49,510 nucleotides of DNA from Clostridia bacterium. Lineage in GTDB: Bacteria; Bacillota; Clostridia; Lachnospirales; Lachnospiraceae. How positions within the stretch are numbered: position 1 is the first letter of the stretch; each line of letters starts with the position of its first letter. The translations under genes and the position numbers were made by a program. The DNA lies in assembly GCA_910575725.1 (NCBI GenBank), contig CAJTFE010000037.1:1-49510 (forward strand), written 5' to 3'. The notes beneath the pieces were generated by a model. The model was given only the letters and a program-made list of their open reading frames with translations, was not told the DNA's origin and ran no database searches. Shown here piece by piece: positions 25,778-34,514 of the stretch.

Positions 25778-26437
25778 TTAGTAGGCACAGCGCAGCTTAT
25801 TCTGTTCCAGATATTTCAGAAACCAGTAGGGATTGACCGCAAGCTCCCGGATCTCTTCCGTCCGTATGTAAATCCCCAGATGCAGGTGCACGTCAAACTT
25901 TCCCCTGGTTCCCTCCTTAACTCCGTAGCCGGTATCTCCCATGTAACCCAGGATCTGCCCGGCCTTTATCACATCGCCCTCCTTAAAATCCTCCGCATAG
26001 GAATCCAGATGGGCATAGTAAAAGTATACGTTGTGAAGGCTGCGGATTCCGATGCGCCAGCCTCCTTTTTCCAGCCACCCAACCCGTTCCACCACGCCAT
26101 CGCTGATGCTGACGATGGGGTAGTAGCCGCTTTTCTGAATCCCGGCCATAAGATCCGTGCCCTCATGGCCGTAGGAGCCGCCGTAGGTCCGCTCGAACAT
26201 CCAGCTGTTTTCATAGGAAACCAGGGCCTCCTCATTCTGGGTAGACTCGGGCACCGGAAAATAAACCAGATCCTTCCAGATATCCTCATACAGCTCATAG
26301 TACTTACGCGCCTGCTCCTCCACATCCGACGCCTCCGTGGACGGCAGAGCCGCTTCCCCTAACCGGACAAGCTGGAATTGAATCAGAAAGCAGACTGAGA
26401 TAATCAGTAATAGATAAGAAGCAATTGACAGCCGCAT
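25778..26437 (-). CDS. Membrane-anchored M23 metallopeptidase
   Basis: A 219-residue LytM-type protein. The N-terminal hydrophobic segment (about 3-24) acts as signal anchor, followed by a helical linker. The M23 domain has the zinc ligands in YGHEGTDLMA (His and Asp) and FDVHLHLGIYI (HxH). It thus has the full set for cleaving peptide cross-bridges in peptidoglycan outside the membrane, although some relatives are inactive scaffolds in sporulation. GGAG precedes the ATG. It follows pepD by 39 bases, so co-transcription is likely. Confidence 0.88.
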   Translation of the reverse strand: MRLSIASYLLLIISVCFLIQFQLVRLGEAALPSTEASDVEEQARKYYELYEDIWKDLVYFPVPESTQNEEALVSYENSWMFERTYGGSYGHEGTDLMAGIQKSGYYPIVSISDGVVERVGWLEKGGWRIGIRSLHNVYFYYAHLDSYAEDFKEGDVIKAGQILGYMGDTGYGVKEGTRGKFDVHLHLGIYIRTEEIRELAVNPYWFLKYLEQNKLRCAY

Positions 26438-26476
26438 ACGCGCTCCACTTTTTATACTCCATCCATTACTATATGC

Positions 26477-27925
26477 TTACCGGAGCTCTTTTAGAACCTC
26501 CAGAACAAATTCATACACGCGTTTTACGGAAGAAATGCTGATGCGCTCCTTCGGCGTATGGATATCGTACATATCCGGCCCGATAGATACACAATCCAGG
26601 CCCTCAATCTTTCCGCTGAAAATACCGCACTCCAGCCCCGCATGGATGGCCTCCACCTTAGGCTCCTTCCCATAAAGCTTTTCAAAAACCTGTACCATGG
26701 TATCACGAAGAACCGAATCCTTCTTATACTCCCAGCCCGGATAAGAGCCTGTTTCCTCGTAGCTTCCCCCGAGGAATTCCACACAATGGCACAAGCGGCT
26801 TCCCAGTTCTTCTTTCTCCGTCTCCACAGAGCTTCTCACGCTGAATACAACATGGGCCTCCTCTTCCATCAGCTTCAAAGTCCCCAGATTCAGGGAGGTC
26901 TGCACCAGTCCCGGAATCTCCATGCTGTTGCGGATCACTCCGTTTGGCACCATATGAAGGAGATAGAGAAGCTTGGAAGCGCTTCCGCGGGTCAGCGCCT
27001 TTCCTTTTTTTCTTCCCTCTGCCTTATAGGTAACGGCGACGCCGGGATCATTGGATGCATACTCCTTCTTGTAGACAGCATCCCACTTTGCCAGCGCCTC
27101 CTTAAGACGCTCTTCCTCCGCCTGGCTGACGCAGATCCCGGCCTCGGTTCTCCGGGGAATGGCATTATCCATCAGGCCGCCCTCCAGGGCTTCCAGGCGA
27201 AAATCCATTTCCTCAAACAATGCACAGAGCAGACGGCCCATCAGGATATTGGAATTGCCGTGTTCCTTGTGGATCTCCACGCCGGAGTGACCGCCAAGAA
27301 GCCCTTCCACTGCTACCTTATAATAGATCCCTTCCGTGTCCTCATATGCGACAGGTAGAATACATCTGCTGCGCATTCCGCCGGCACAGCTTACGGTGAA
27401 AATCCCTTCCAGCTCGGAATCAATATTAATCAGCCGCTTTCCCGAAAGCCGGCTCATATCCATGGCGTTGGCCCCCAGAAGCCCCGTCTCCTCGTCGGTG
27501 GTGAACACGCACTCCAGCCGCGGATGCTTTAAGGTATCGTCATCCAGAACGGCAAGGGCCATGGCGACAGCGATCCCGTCGTCGCCTCCCAGGGTGGTTC
27601 CGTCGGCGGACAGCAGATCTCCCTCTACCTTCAGCTCCAGTCCGTCCTTTTCAAAATCAATGGGATTATCCGCTTCCTTTTCACAGACCATGTCCAGATG
27701 TCCCTGCAGAATCACTGTGGGAGCGTCCTCGTACCCTTCTGACGCTTCCTTTACAATCACCACGTTCCATGCCTCGTCCTGCCAGGCTGTCAGATTGTGA
27801 TCCTTCGCAAACTGCATACAGTAATCGCTGACGCCCTTTGTATTGCCGGAGCCATGGGGAATGGCGCACAGATCCTCGAAATAGTGAAATACCTGCTTTG
27901 GTTCCAGATTTGCTAATTTGTTCAT
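26477..27925 (-). CDS. pepD: Aminoacyl-histidine dipeptidase
   Basis: A 482-residue cytoplasmic zinc dipeptidase of the M20 family that cleaves Xaa-His and related dipeptides. Metal-binding motifs are HLDMVCEKE, LGGDDGIAVAMALA and TTDEETGLLGA, and the C-terminal histidine lies in AIHAGLECGIF. The start at 27925 is preferred since AGGAGG stands just upstream; an in-frame ATG at 27946 is less likely. It diverges from ylbJ, with starts only about 35 bases apart, so at least one promoter must lie inside the other gene or the pair must share a very compact region. No clear promoter is visible there. Confidence 0.92.
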   Translation of the reverse strand: MNKLANLEPKQVFHYFEDLCAIPHGSGNTKGVSDYCMQFAKDHNLTAWQDEAWNVVIVKEASEGYEDAPTVILQGHLDMVCEKEADNPIDFEKDGLELKVEGDLLSADGTTLGGDDGIAVAMALAVLDDDTLKHPRLECVFTTDEETGLLGANAMDMSRLSGKRLINIDSELEGIFTVSCAGGMRSRCILPVAYEDTEGIYYKVAVEGLLGGHSGVEIHKEHGNSNILMGRLLCALFEEMDFRLEALEGGLMDNAIPRRTEAGICVSQAEEERLKEALAKWDAVYKKEYASNDPGVAVTYKAEGRKKGKALTRGSASKLLYLLHMVPNGVIRNSMEIPGLVQTSLNLGTLKLMEEEAHVVFSVRSSVETEKEELGSRLCHCVEFLGGSYEETGSYPGWEYKKDSVLRDTMVQVFEKLYGKEPKVEAIHAGLECGIFSGKIEGLDCVSIGPDMYDIHTPKERISISSVKRVYEFVLEVLKELR

Positions 27926-27959
27926 ATGCTGCCTCCTGTCTTTCATATATATGAATATG

Positions 27960-28889
27960 ATGAAAAAAATACTTTATTTTTCCGTAATTCTTATATTGCT
28001 GGCATTTCTTCTGGCAGATCCCGCTCATGCGGTGGATGCCTCCCGGGCCGGGCTGATGCTGTGGTTCCACACCCTGGTTCCTACGCTTCTGCCCTTTTTG
28101 ATCCTGTCCAATCTGCTGATTGCCATGGATGGAGTGTCTTACCTTACCCGGTTTCTCTATCCTGTCCTTCACCGGCTTTTTGGCTGTTCCCGAAACGGCT
28201 GCTTCTGTATCGCCTCCGGCTTTCTCTGCGGCTATCCCGTTGGAGCCAAGCTGGCCGGCGACCTGACCCGGGAGGGGCGCGTCACCCCGGAAGAGGGCAG
28301 CTACCTCCTGGCCTTCTGCAACAATGCAAGTCCGGCCTTTCTCATCGGCTATTGTCTGACGGATTCCTTAAAGAGACCAGAGCTTCTGGCCCCCACGCTC
28401 ATGATTGTATACGGCGCCCCTCTTTTGCTTGCAGTTTTTCTCCGCAGAAAAAGGAATTTTCCGGATCCGTACATAGAAAAAGAGACATCCCGATCTCAAA
28501 TCAGCTTCAAAATCGTAGATGTCTGTATGATGAACGGACTGGAAAGTATTTTAAAGCTTGGGTGTTACATCATCCTGTTTTCCATACTGGCAAGGCTTCT
28601 GATACAGATTCCCTGTCCGTCTTCCTTTGTAACCTGCATAAGCGCAGGAATTTTGGAAATGACCAACGGAATCGCCCTGGTTACCGCTGACAAAACCCTC
28701 CCGTTTCCCATGCAGTATCTGTCTGTCCTCTGCTTTCTCTCCTTCGGAGGGCTTTCCGGCGCTGCTCAGACAGAGAGCATGATCCTGGACAGCGGCCTGT
28801 CCTTTGGGGCTTATCTAAAGGCAAAGCTGCTGACAACCGCCCTTGCCGCCGCTCTTCTGGCAGGATATCTGCTGCTGTCCTCCCTGTAA
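27960..28889 (+). CDS. ylbJ: Sporulation integral membrane protein YlbJ
   Basis: About 309 residues with eight or more membrane segments and the Gate-type repeats of the nucleoside-recognition family. Signatures include PTLLPFLILSNLL, CGYPVGAKLAGDL and FCNNASPAFLIGY, matched in the second half by SFGGLSGAAQTESM. YlbJ is needed for spore formation in Bacillus and is linked to transport into the spore. Starts at 27951, 27957 and 27960 are all in frame, and none has a good ribosome binding site. The adjacent minus-strand coaD-rsmD genes match the ylbH-ylbI-ylbJ order of Bacillus, but here ylbJ is inverted. Confidence 0.85.
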   Translation: MKKILYFSVILILLAFLLADPAHAVDASRAGLMLWFHTLVPTLLPFLILSNLLIAMDGVSYLTRFLYPVLHRLFGCSRNGCFCIASGFLCGYPVGAKLAGDLTREGRVTPEEGSYLLAFCNNASPAFLIGYCLTDSLKRPELLAPTLMIVYGAPLLLAVFLRRKRNFPDPYIEKETSRSQISFKIVDVCMMNGLESILKLGCYIILFSILARLLIQIPCPSSFVTCISAGILEMTNGIALVTADKTLPFPMQYLSVLCFLSFGGLSGAAQTESMILDSGLSFGAYLKAKLLTTALAAALLAGYLLLSSL

Positions 28890-28905
28890 GGAGACGGCCT
28901 TACAC

Positions 28906-28925
28906 GCTGCGGTTCCCCCGGCAGC
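28906..28925. terminator. Possible hairpin between convergent genes
   Basis: GCTGC and GCAGC enclose a short G/C-rich loop in the 43-base gap between ylbJ and the convergent coiled-coil gene. There is no good T-run on either strand, so terminator function is weakly supported. Confidence 0.3.
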
Positions 28926-28932
28926 CCTTCCT

Positions 28933-29505
28933 TTATTCCTCCAGGTCGGACAGCTCTTCCTCATTCAAGGCCGGCGCCAGTTCGTTGCGGTTGTTGGCCA
29001 GAATGTCGCTGAAGCTTCGAAGGGAGCCCATCATATTCTCATACTTTGCCATATGGCTTTCCATGGTTTTGTGGATAAGATTCTGCAGGTTGCCCAGCAT
29101 ATCGTCGGTGTAATGCATGGCCTGCATCCGGAAGTTGTTCGCATCGATGGTGGCTGCGTCCAGCTTCCGCTGGGCCTCCGCCTCTGCCGCCGCCATAATC
29201 TCATTTGCCTGAACATAAGCCTGCTGCATGATCTCGTGCTCATTGATCAATTCGGAGGTATGTATATTTGCCTCCTTGATAATGGCGTCTGCCTTTGCCT
29301 GCGCATCTGCGAGAATGGCGTCCCGGTTGGCGAGCACCTTCTGGTAACGCTTAATCTCTTCCGGTGTCTTCATCCGAAGCTCCCGAAGAAGCTCCTCGAT
29401 CTCCTCTTTATTCACAATGATGTTGGTCTTTGACAATGTCTGTGGCTTGCAGCCGTCAATGTACTCTTCAATCTCCTCGATAATCTGTTCAATCTTACTG
29501 CTCAT
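28933..29505 (-). CDS. Coiled-coil protein (DivIVA / ATPase subunit H-like)
   Basis: A 190-residue, highly charged protein predicted to be nearly all helix. Residues 55-130 form a coiled coil with alternating Ala and acidic/basic residues (RDAILADAQAKADAIIKEA, AAAEAEAQRKLDAA). Such proteins are often labelled V-type ATPase subunit H-like or DivIVA-like in Clostridia, without experimental backing. The start at 29505 has AGGAG eight bases upstream; a GTG nine bases earlier is possible but lies on the ribosome binding site. It follows coaD by 37 bases and is probably co-transcribed. A structural or polar-localisation role is possible. Confidence 0.7.
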   Translation of the reverse strand: MSSKIEQIIEEIEEYIDGCKPQTLSKTNIIVNKEEIEELLRELRMKTPEEIKRYQKVLANRDAILADAQAKADAIIKEANIHTSELINEHEIMQQAYVQANEIMAAAEAEAQRKLDAATIDANNFRMQAMHYTDDMLGNLQNLIHKTMESHMAKYENMMGSLRSFSDILANNRNELAPALNEEELSDLEE

Positions 29506-29542
29506 GCTGCTCACTCCTTTTCAAGATCTATACTCCCTTAGC

Positions 29543-30034
29543 TTACCCTTCCGGCAGTACTTCCATCCGCTCCTGAATCTTTTTTTCCACAAAAGGCGGA
29601 ACAAAGGCGGATATATCGCCGCCAAAGCCTGCCACCTCTTTTACGGTGGTGGAGCTGAGATAGGCATACTCCAGACTGGTCGTTAGGAATATGGTATCCA
29701 GATCCGGATTCATAATCCGGTTGGTCTGTGCCATCTGAAGCTCGTAGTCGAAGTCTGTAATCGCCCGAAGGCCCCGGACAATCACGCGGGCTTCGCACTC
29801 TTTTGCAAATTCTACCAGCAGTCCTGTAAAGGATCTGATTTTTACATTCGGGTATTCCTTTGTTACTTCTTCTAACATCTTAACACGTTCTTCCACAGAA
29901 AACAACGGAGATTTTGCGCGATTGTTTAAAACGCCCACTACAAGCTCCTCCACCACCCGGGAAGCACGCACAATGATATCCAGATGCCCAAAAGTGACCG
30001 GGTCAAAGCTTCCTGCATAAATTCCTCTTACCAT
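29543..30034 (-). CDS. coaD: Phosphopantetheine adenylyltransferase
   Basis: The 163-residue enzyme of the penultimate step in coenzyme A synthesis, joining 4'-phosphopantetheine and ATP. The nucleotidyltransferase motif is [14 protein letters not shown], and the second motif is [31 protein letters not shown] is typical of bacterial CoaD. Length is normal. The ATG at 30034 is preceded by AGGAG (30043-30047), which is the end of family B repeat B1. It follows rsmD, as in Bacillus. Confidence 0.95.
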   Translation of the reverse strand: MVRGIYAGSFDPVTFGHLDIIVRASRVVEELVVGVLNNRAKSPLFSVEERVKMLEEVTKEYPNVKIRSFTGLLVEFAKECEARVIVRGLRAITDFDYELQMAQTNRIMNPDLDTIFLTTSLEYAYLSSTTVKEVAGFGGDISAFVPPFVEKKIQERMEVLPEG

Positions 30035-30042
30035 AAGTTTTT

Positions 30043-30219
30043 CTCCTATTTAAAGTCGCTGCGCGACGGCACTAAAGAGCAAAGTCCCTTCGGCACACTT
30101 GTAATGAGAGAAACTTTTATTCGAAAAGCACTCATAAAAGTTCCTCTCGTGCGCCTTTGTGACTTTGCCGTCCGACAGAAATTCTTTCTCAAAATACTTG
30201 ACTTTTCTTAGCCGGACTC
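30043..30219 (-). repeat. Family B structured repeat, copy B1 (rsmD-coaD gap)
   Basis: Fills the gap from the rsmD stop to the coaD ribosome binding site. On the minus strand nested stems are visible: GACGG/CCGTC, a 7-8 base stem GCAAAGTC/GACTTTGC (30079-30086 with 30161-30168), GGCGCAC/GTGTGCC, and a 15-base apical arm (30106-30120 with about 30134-30148). It ends in AAATAGGAGAAA. It is homologous to 32039-32219 along its whole length. Confidence 0.85.
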
Positions 30220-30783
30220 TTATGAATCCTCCTGGATCCGCCTTAAAAAAAGATGCTTGTTGGTTTTATAGTTCTTGATCTTACAGGCCGTGAAGCCGTA
30301 ATCCTTGATCCAGTCTGCAGCCGCATCTTTTGTGGTCTCCAGGATCACGGTTGTCTGCCCGTCTGCCAGAGAAGAATTCTGAAGGGCCGCCAGCGCCTGC
30401 TGCTCCAGCCCCTGTCCGTAAGGCGGATCCATAAAAATAATGTCAAAGGCTTCCTCCCGCTCAAGCTGATAAAGGGCCGACACCACATCTGCTTTCAGTA
30501 CTCTGGCCCGATCCGAAAGCTTTGTAAAGGAAAGGTTCTCCTTAATACAGGCTGCTGCTTTCTGCTGATGCTCCACAAAAACCGCTTCCCTGGCCCCTCG
30601 GCTCAGAGCTTCGATGCCGATGGCTCCGGTGCCTGCAAAGAGATCCAGGAACCGGCAGCCCAAAATATCCTGCTGAAGCATATTGAAAAGGGTCTCCTTA
30701 ATACGGTCCGTAGTGGGACGCGTATCCAGTCCTTCTATACATTTAAGCGGAAGGCTTCTGGCCGTCCCTGCAATCACTCTCAC
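30220..30783 (-). CDS. rsmD: 16S rRNA guanine-966 N2-methyltransferase
   Basis: A 187-residue S-adenosylmethionine-dependent enzyme that methylates G966 of 16S rRNA. It has RVIAGTARSLPL at the start, TRPTTDRIKETLFNML, motif I FLDLFAGTGAIGIEALSRGA and the catalytic DPPYG. The start is GTG at 30783, five bases after the proA stop, with GGGGG upstream. It is encoded between proA and coaD, so it is probably read with proA. Confidence 0.94.
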   Translation of the reverse strand: MRVIAGTARSLPLKCIEGLDTRPTTDRIKETLFNMLQQDILGCRFLDLFAGTGAIGIEALSRGAREAVFVEHQQKAAACIKENLSFTKLSDRARVLKADVVSALYQLEREEAFDIIFMDPPYGQGLEQQALAALQNSSLADGQTTVILETTKDAAADWIKDYGFTACKIKNYKTNKHLFLRRIQEDS

Positions 30784-30787
30784 AAGC

Positions 30788-32032
30788 TTACCCCCTTACC
30801 TGTCCGGTTCCGCGAATCTCGTATTTGTAGGAGGTAAGGGCCTCCAGTCCCATAGGGCCTCTGGCGTGAAGCTTCTGGGTACTAATGCCGATCTCCGCCC
30901 CGAATCCGAATTCAAAGCCGTCTGTAAACCGGGTGGAAGCATTCACGTACACAGCCGCCGCGTCCACCTCACGCAAAAACTGCTCTGCATGAGCTTTATT
31001 CTCTGTAATAATGGCCTCGGAATGGCCGGTATTGTAACGGTTGATATGGGAAACCGCCTCCGAGATACTGTCCACAACCTTTATGGAAAGAATATAGTCC
31101 AGATACTCTGTTCCCCAGTCGGCTTCCTGGGCTTCCTTCATGGGAACCGCTTCCCTGGCCCTTTCATCCCCCCGTAGCTCCACCTGCTTTTCGGCAAGCC
31201 GCTCTGCAAGCATAGGCAGAAAAGCATCCTTTACCTTCTCGTGGACGATCAGGGATTCGCAGGCGTTGCATACGCCGATGCGCTGTGTCTTGGCATTGAA
31301 GACAATCTCAGCCGCCATGGCAAGATCCGCCTCCTCGTCCACATAGATGTGGCAGTTGCCGGAGCCTGTCTCAATCACGGGGATGGTGCTGTTGTTTACT
31401 ACCGCAGCAATGAGGCTTGCGCTTCCCCTGGGAATCAGCACGTCGATATACTGATTCAGCTTCATAAAAGCCGCCGCCGTCTCCCGGCTGGTATCGGAAA
31501 GAAGAGAAATAGCCGCCGCCGGACATTCGCACGCATGCAGGGTCTCTCTCAAAACCTCCACAATGGCCTGGTTGGAATACAGTGCGTCGCTTCCTCCCCG
31601 GAGCACCACTGCGTTGCCTGTCTTAAAGCAAAGGCCGAAGGCATCCGCCGTTACATTGGGCCTGGCCTCATAGATAATCCCGATGACGCCTAAGGGAACA
31701 CGCACCTGGCGGATATGCAGGCCGTTTGGAGGCCTGTGCTCCCCCATAACCCGGCCGATGGGATCGGGCAGCGCCGCAATCTGGCGCAGTCCCTCTGCCA
31801 TTCCCTCGATCCGCTCCGGCGTCAGAAGAAGCCGGTCCAGAAGGCCAGCCTTCATGCCCTTTTCCCTTCCCCTTGCCATATCTTTTTCATTGGCTGCCAG
31901 TATCCGTTCCCTGTGCTTTACCAGGTTTTCCGCAGCCATCGTTAAAACCTCATTCTTTTTTTCCTCTGACAGGATGCGAAGAAAGGGCTCTGCTTCCTTT
32001 GCCTCTTGTCCAATCCGTTCCAATAATTCCAT
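30788..32032 (-). CDS. proA: Gamma-glutamyl phosphate reductase
   Basis: A 414-residue NADPH-dependent enzyme of proline synthesis that reduces glutamyl-5-phosphate to the semialdehyde. The catalytic cysteine is in [12 protein letters not shown], and [17 protein letters not shown] and [11 protein letters not shown] are typical of the family. The expected partner proB is not in the window. The ATG at 32032 is preceded by AGGAG (32039-32043) at the end of family B repeat B2. The order on the strand is 5-formyl-THF cyclo-ligase, repeat B2, proA, rsmD, repeat B1, coaD. Confidence 0.95.
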   Translation of the reverse strand: MELLERIGQEAKEAEPFLRILSEEKKNEVLTMAAENLVKHRERILAANEKDMARGREKGMKAGLLDRLLLTPERIEGMAEGLRQIAALPDPIGRVMGEHRPPNGLHIRQVRVPLGVIGIIYEARPNVTADAFGLCFKTGNAVVLRGGSDALYSNQAIVEVLRETLHACECPAAAISLLSDTSRETAAAFMKLNQYIDVLIPRGSASLIAAVVNNSTIPVIETGSGNCHIYVDEEADLAMAAEIVFNAKTQRIGVCNACESLIVHEKVKDAFLPMLAERLAEKQVELRGDERAREAVPMKEAQEADWGTEYLDYILSIKVVDSISEAVSHINRYNTGHSEAIITENKAHAEQFLREVDAAAVYVNASTRFTDGFEFGFGAEIGISTQKLHARGPMGLEALTSYKYEIRGTGQVRG

Positions 32033-32038
32033 AGCTTT

Positions 32039-32219
32039 CTCCTATTTGCAGCCGCTGTGCGGCTACACTAAAGGGTAAAGCTGCTTCGCCACACCGGTAA
32101 TGAGGGAAACTTTTGTTCGAAAAAGCACTCATAAAAGTTCCTCTCGTGCGCCTTTGCAGCTTTACCGTCCAGCAGAAATTTTTTCTAATTAAATACTTGA
32201 CATTTCTCAGCCGGACTGT
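32039..32219 (-). repeat. Family B structured repeat, copy B2
   Basis: Fills the gap between the 5-FCL stop and the proA ribosome binding site. It has the same architecture as B1. The middle stem is an 11-base perfect GGTAAAGCTGC/GCAGCTTTACC (32074-32084 with 32156-32166), replacing the shorter stem of B1 with both arms changed together. The apical arm sequence AGAGGAACTTTTATGAGTGC is the same in both copies. Confidence 0.85.
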
Positions 32220-32221
32220 TT

Positions 32222-32812
32222 TTATGTATCGGATCCTGCCATAAGGCACCGCTTTTCCGTCACAACCTTTGCCGGGCGGATATCGAATTCTTCAAAGGGT
32301 ACTTCCTCTTTTACCTGGAATTCAAACGCCAGGGCAACGGTTACAAGTCCCGGATGTTTTTCCAGAAAGCGGTCATAGAAGCCTCCTCCGTATCCTACCC
32401 TGCGGCACTTTAGGTCAAAGGCTACCCCCGGCATAAGCAAAAGGGCATCCTCCTCTTCTGCCGGATGTTCCTCCCTGGGCTCCTGGATGCCGAAGCTGCC
32501 CTCCTCCAGATCCTCCTCAAAGGAAGTAATGTAGAAAAACCGCATCTCCTGCCCCAGCACCTTGGGGACGGCTACCCGTTTCCCGGCCGCCCAGGCAGCG
32601 CGGATCACATCCCTTGTCTCTACCTCATGCTTGCAATCCATGTAGGCGTAAAGAATCCTGGCCTTCTGATATTCGGGCAGTGCAAGGAGCCGTTCCTTCA
32701 CGGACAGGCTCATGGCGTGGATCTCTTCATCTGTATGGGCCTTACGCAGGCTGCGGATCTCCCGGCGCAATTCTTTTTTTTCCTGTTTTCTGTCAGTTTC
32801 CTTTTTTTGCAT
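32222..32812 (-). CDS. 5-formyltetrahydrofolate cyclo-ligase
   Basis: A 196-residue ATP-dependent enzyme that returns 5-formyl-THF to the one-carbon pool as methenyl-THF. It has the family's basic N-terminal region (KKELRREIRSLRKAH) and the C-terminal signature GVAFDLKCRRVGYGGGFYDRFL. An extra Lys/Glu-rich N-terminus of about ten residues is normal in Firmicutes. The ATG has GGGAG upstream and overlaps the end of the DUF896 gene by 20 bases, indicating coupled translation. Confidence 0.93.
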   Translation of the reverse strand: MQKKETDRKQEKKELRREIRSLRKAHTDEEIHAMSLSVKERLLALPEYQKARILYAYMDCKHEVETRDVIRAAWAAGKRVAVPKVLGQEMRFFYITSFEEDLEEGSFGIQEPREEHPAEEEDALLLMPGVAFDLKCRRVGYGGGFYDRFLEKHPGLVTVALAFEFQVKEEVPFEEFDIRPAKVVTEKRCLMAGSDT

Positions 32813-33014
32813 GCTTCTCTCCCAGATTCGTTACCGTGCCGTCTGCTTCTCTGATATCGATGCGGTCAAGCTGTCCCCGGAGGTTCATGCGCACCGCCTC
32901 AATGTATTCCCGGCGAAGCGCTGCCTGCTCCTCTTTCTCTGCGTCTGTTAAGCCCTCTGCTTTTGAGCGGTGGTACAGCTCATTGATCCGGGCTATCTTC
33001 TTTTCGTCCATCAT
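32793..33014 (-). CDS. DUF896 (YnzC-like) small protein
   Basis: A 73-residue, charged, helical protein of the DUF896/YnzC family: KIARINELYHRSKAEGLTDAE, then EQAALRREYIEAVRMNLRGQL. The Bacillus relative is SOS-induced; function is unresolved. The start is set at ATG 33014, with AGGAG eight bases upstream, an in-frame ATG following directly. The open frame continues upstream through the family A repeat to 33059, but that extension is only repeat sequence. It overlaps the 5-FCL gene downstream. Confidence 0.9.
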   Translation of the reverse strand: MMDEKKIARINELYHRSKAEGLTDAEKEEQAALRREYIEAVRMNLRGQLDRIDIREADGTVTNLGEKHAKKGN

Positions 33015-33022
33015 TTCTTTTG

Positions 33023-33120
33023 CTCCTATTCCAGTTCCGCATAGAGCCATTCCGTACACGGGATCTAGATGGATTTCCGGTCACAAAAAACATGTGCCCG
33101 TAAATCCATCTGTGCACGGA
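33023..33120 (-). repeat. Family A structured repeat, copy A3
   Basis: Lies directly after the stop codon of the patatin-like gene (33121-33123). Minus strand arms TCCGTGCAC/GTGTACGGA (33112-33120 with 33051-33059), core arms AGATGGATTTACGG and CCGGAAATCCATCT (33098-33111 with 33067-33080), apical CACA/UGUG. It ends in GCGGAACTGGAATAGGAG (33023-33040), whose AGGAG serves the DUF896 gene. Confidence 0.85.
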
Positions 33121-33972
33121 TTACCTCCTCAGGTACTCGGTCACCTGGGAGAAATTGTCCTTTGCGTACTCGTAGCCATGATTGTAAAAATCTGTCAGTA
33201 CCTTCACGTTATCCTCTGTATTCTTCACCACCGGAACCTGGGGGCGGATCACCAGGATGTGTCCCCGCGCCTCCAGCTCCTCCAGAAGCTCCATGGTCTG
33301 ATTATAATAATAAGCCCGGTTCTTAATGGCCCGGATCAGGTACGGGTACTTCTGGTACAGAAGCCTTGCCATCCGAAGGGATCTTCTGGCCGGAGGCTTC
33401 CGGTAGCCTGCCTGCCGGGTGAGGATCACCACATTCTTCTTCACCCCGTCATGTAAGGCCTTCCGGATGGGAATGGAATCGGCCACGCCGCCGTCCAGCA
33501 GCGGAATCCCGTCCACCTCCACCATGGGCGACACAATGGGAAGGCTTGCAGATGCCCTGCAGGCTGCCATCAGACGCTCCCGGCTCCTTCGCTCCGTAAG
33601 ATAAGCGGCTCTTCCCGTCAGACAGTTTGTGGCTGTCAGAACACAAGTCTGCCTGGAGGAAAAGAAGGTGTCATAGTCAAAGGGGATAATCTTATTGGGA
33701 AATATATCAAAGATCAAATCCATATTAAAAAGACTGTGATTCTTCACCAGATTCCGAAATCCCACGTAGCTTCCGGCCTCCAGAAAATCTATGGTACAGG
33801 TCTTCATCCGTCCCGGCTGGCGGGACACGTAATTCACGGCATTGCAGGCTCCTGCGGAAACACCGATGACATAGGGCAGATAAAGCTTCTGTTCCATAAA
33901 ATAATCCAGAACACCTGCCGTAAACACGCCTCTGGTTCCGCCGCCCTCCAGTATCAATCCTGCTCGTCTCAT
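33121..33972 (-). CDS. Patatin-like phospholipase
   Basis: A 283-residue serine acylhydrolase of the patatin family. The oxyanion loop is GGGTRG (10-15), the nucleophile elbow is GVSAGA, and the dyad aspartate is in LLDGGVADSIP. There is no signal peptide, so it acts inside the cell, probably on phospholipids or acylglycerols; related proteins are annotated YjjU. Its ATG is preceded by GGAGGCAATAGGAA. The gene ends exactly where family A repeat A3 begins. Confidence 0.9.
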   Translation of the reverse strand: MRRAGLILEGGGTRGVFTAGVLDYFMEQKLYLPYVIGVSAGACNAVNYVSRQPGRMKTCTIDFLEAGSYVGFRNLVKNHSLFNMDLIFDIFPNKIIPFDYDTFFSSRQTCVLTATNCLTGRAAYLTERRSRERLMAACRASASLPIVSPMVEVDGIPLLDGGVADSIPIRKALHDGVKKNVVILTRQAGYRKPPARRSLRMARLLYQKYPYLIRAIKNRAYYYNQTMELLEELEARGHILVIRPQVPVVKNTEDNVKVLTDFYNHGYEYAKDNFSQVTEYLRR

Positions 33973-34053
33973 TTCCTATTGCCTCCAGAAAATCAAAGCC
34001 AAATCTTTGTATAACACTTCTAATTTACACCATAACCAGAAGAATAGCAAGTT

Positions 34054-34497
34054 TTAACTGGAGTAATTCTCCAAAAAATCATAAAGCTCCCCGGGACTTT
34101 TCAGTCCCTTTCCCCGAAGAACCTCCTCTTTCAAGTCATCGGGAAGGTCCTCCAGGGTGATCTCCGTCTCCTCATAAAGGGTCTCCCGGTCTCCCAGATA
34201 TATCTTCACATTGCCGGCCTCAAAAACGAGATAATAAAGGTAAGCTTCCGTCTCATCCCGGACTGCCTCTGCTGACGCTTCCCTTCTGGCGGCCTCTATG
34301 GCTCTCTCCTGCTGTTCCTTTTCTTCCCGTTCTCTGGCTTGTTCCAAAGACGCCTGCCGGATGGGGAGCGTCATAGGCCCCTGAAGGCTCAGCAGATCCT
34401 CCTCCCCCGCATGTTCCGAATAAAGTGTTCCCGAATAATAGGCCAGTCCCCCCAGAATCCCCACCGTCAGAAGGCCGGCAATGATCCTTTTTGTCAT
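34054..34497 (-). CDS. BofC C-terminal domain-like protein
   Basis: A 147-residue protein. An N-terminal hydrophobic segment (about 4-22) serves as signal or anchor, a Glu/Arg/Gln-rich coiled-coil stretch covers about 40-75, and the last 60 residues (YLYYLVFEAGNVKIYLGD... to ELYDFLENYSS) match, from memory, the C-terminal domain of BofC, the forespore intermembrane inhibitor of SpoIVB signalling. The normal BofC N-terminal domain is replaced by the coiled coil. The start at 34497 is fixed by AAAGGAGG. A multibranched fold (34515-34577) abuts that site. Lying behind a spoVB-type gene supports a sporulation link, but it remains inference. Confidence 0.68.
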   Translation of the reverse strand: MTKRIIAGLLTVGILGGLAYYSGTLYSEHAGEEDLLSLQGPMTLPIRQASLEQAREREEKEQQERAIEAARREASAEAVRDETEAYLYYLVFEAGNVKIYLGDRETLYEETEITLEDLPDDLKEEVLRGKGLKSPGELYDFLENYSS

Positions 34498-34514
34498 AAA
34501 AAAATCCTCCTTTT

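Noticed and set aside
24859..25788. Longer alarmone synthetase starting at 25788
   Set aside because: Overlaps the M23 peptidase gene and lacks a ribosome binding site; GGAG stands before 25680.
33015..33059. N-terminal extension of the DUF896 protein
   Set aside because: It only translates the family A repeat, and the AGGAG lies after it.
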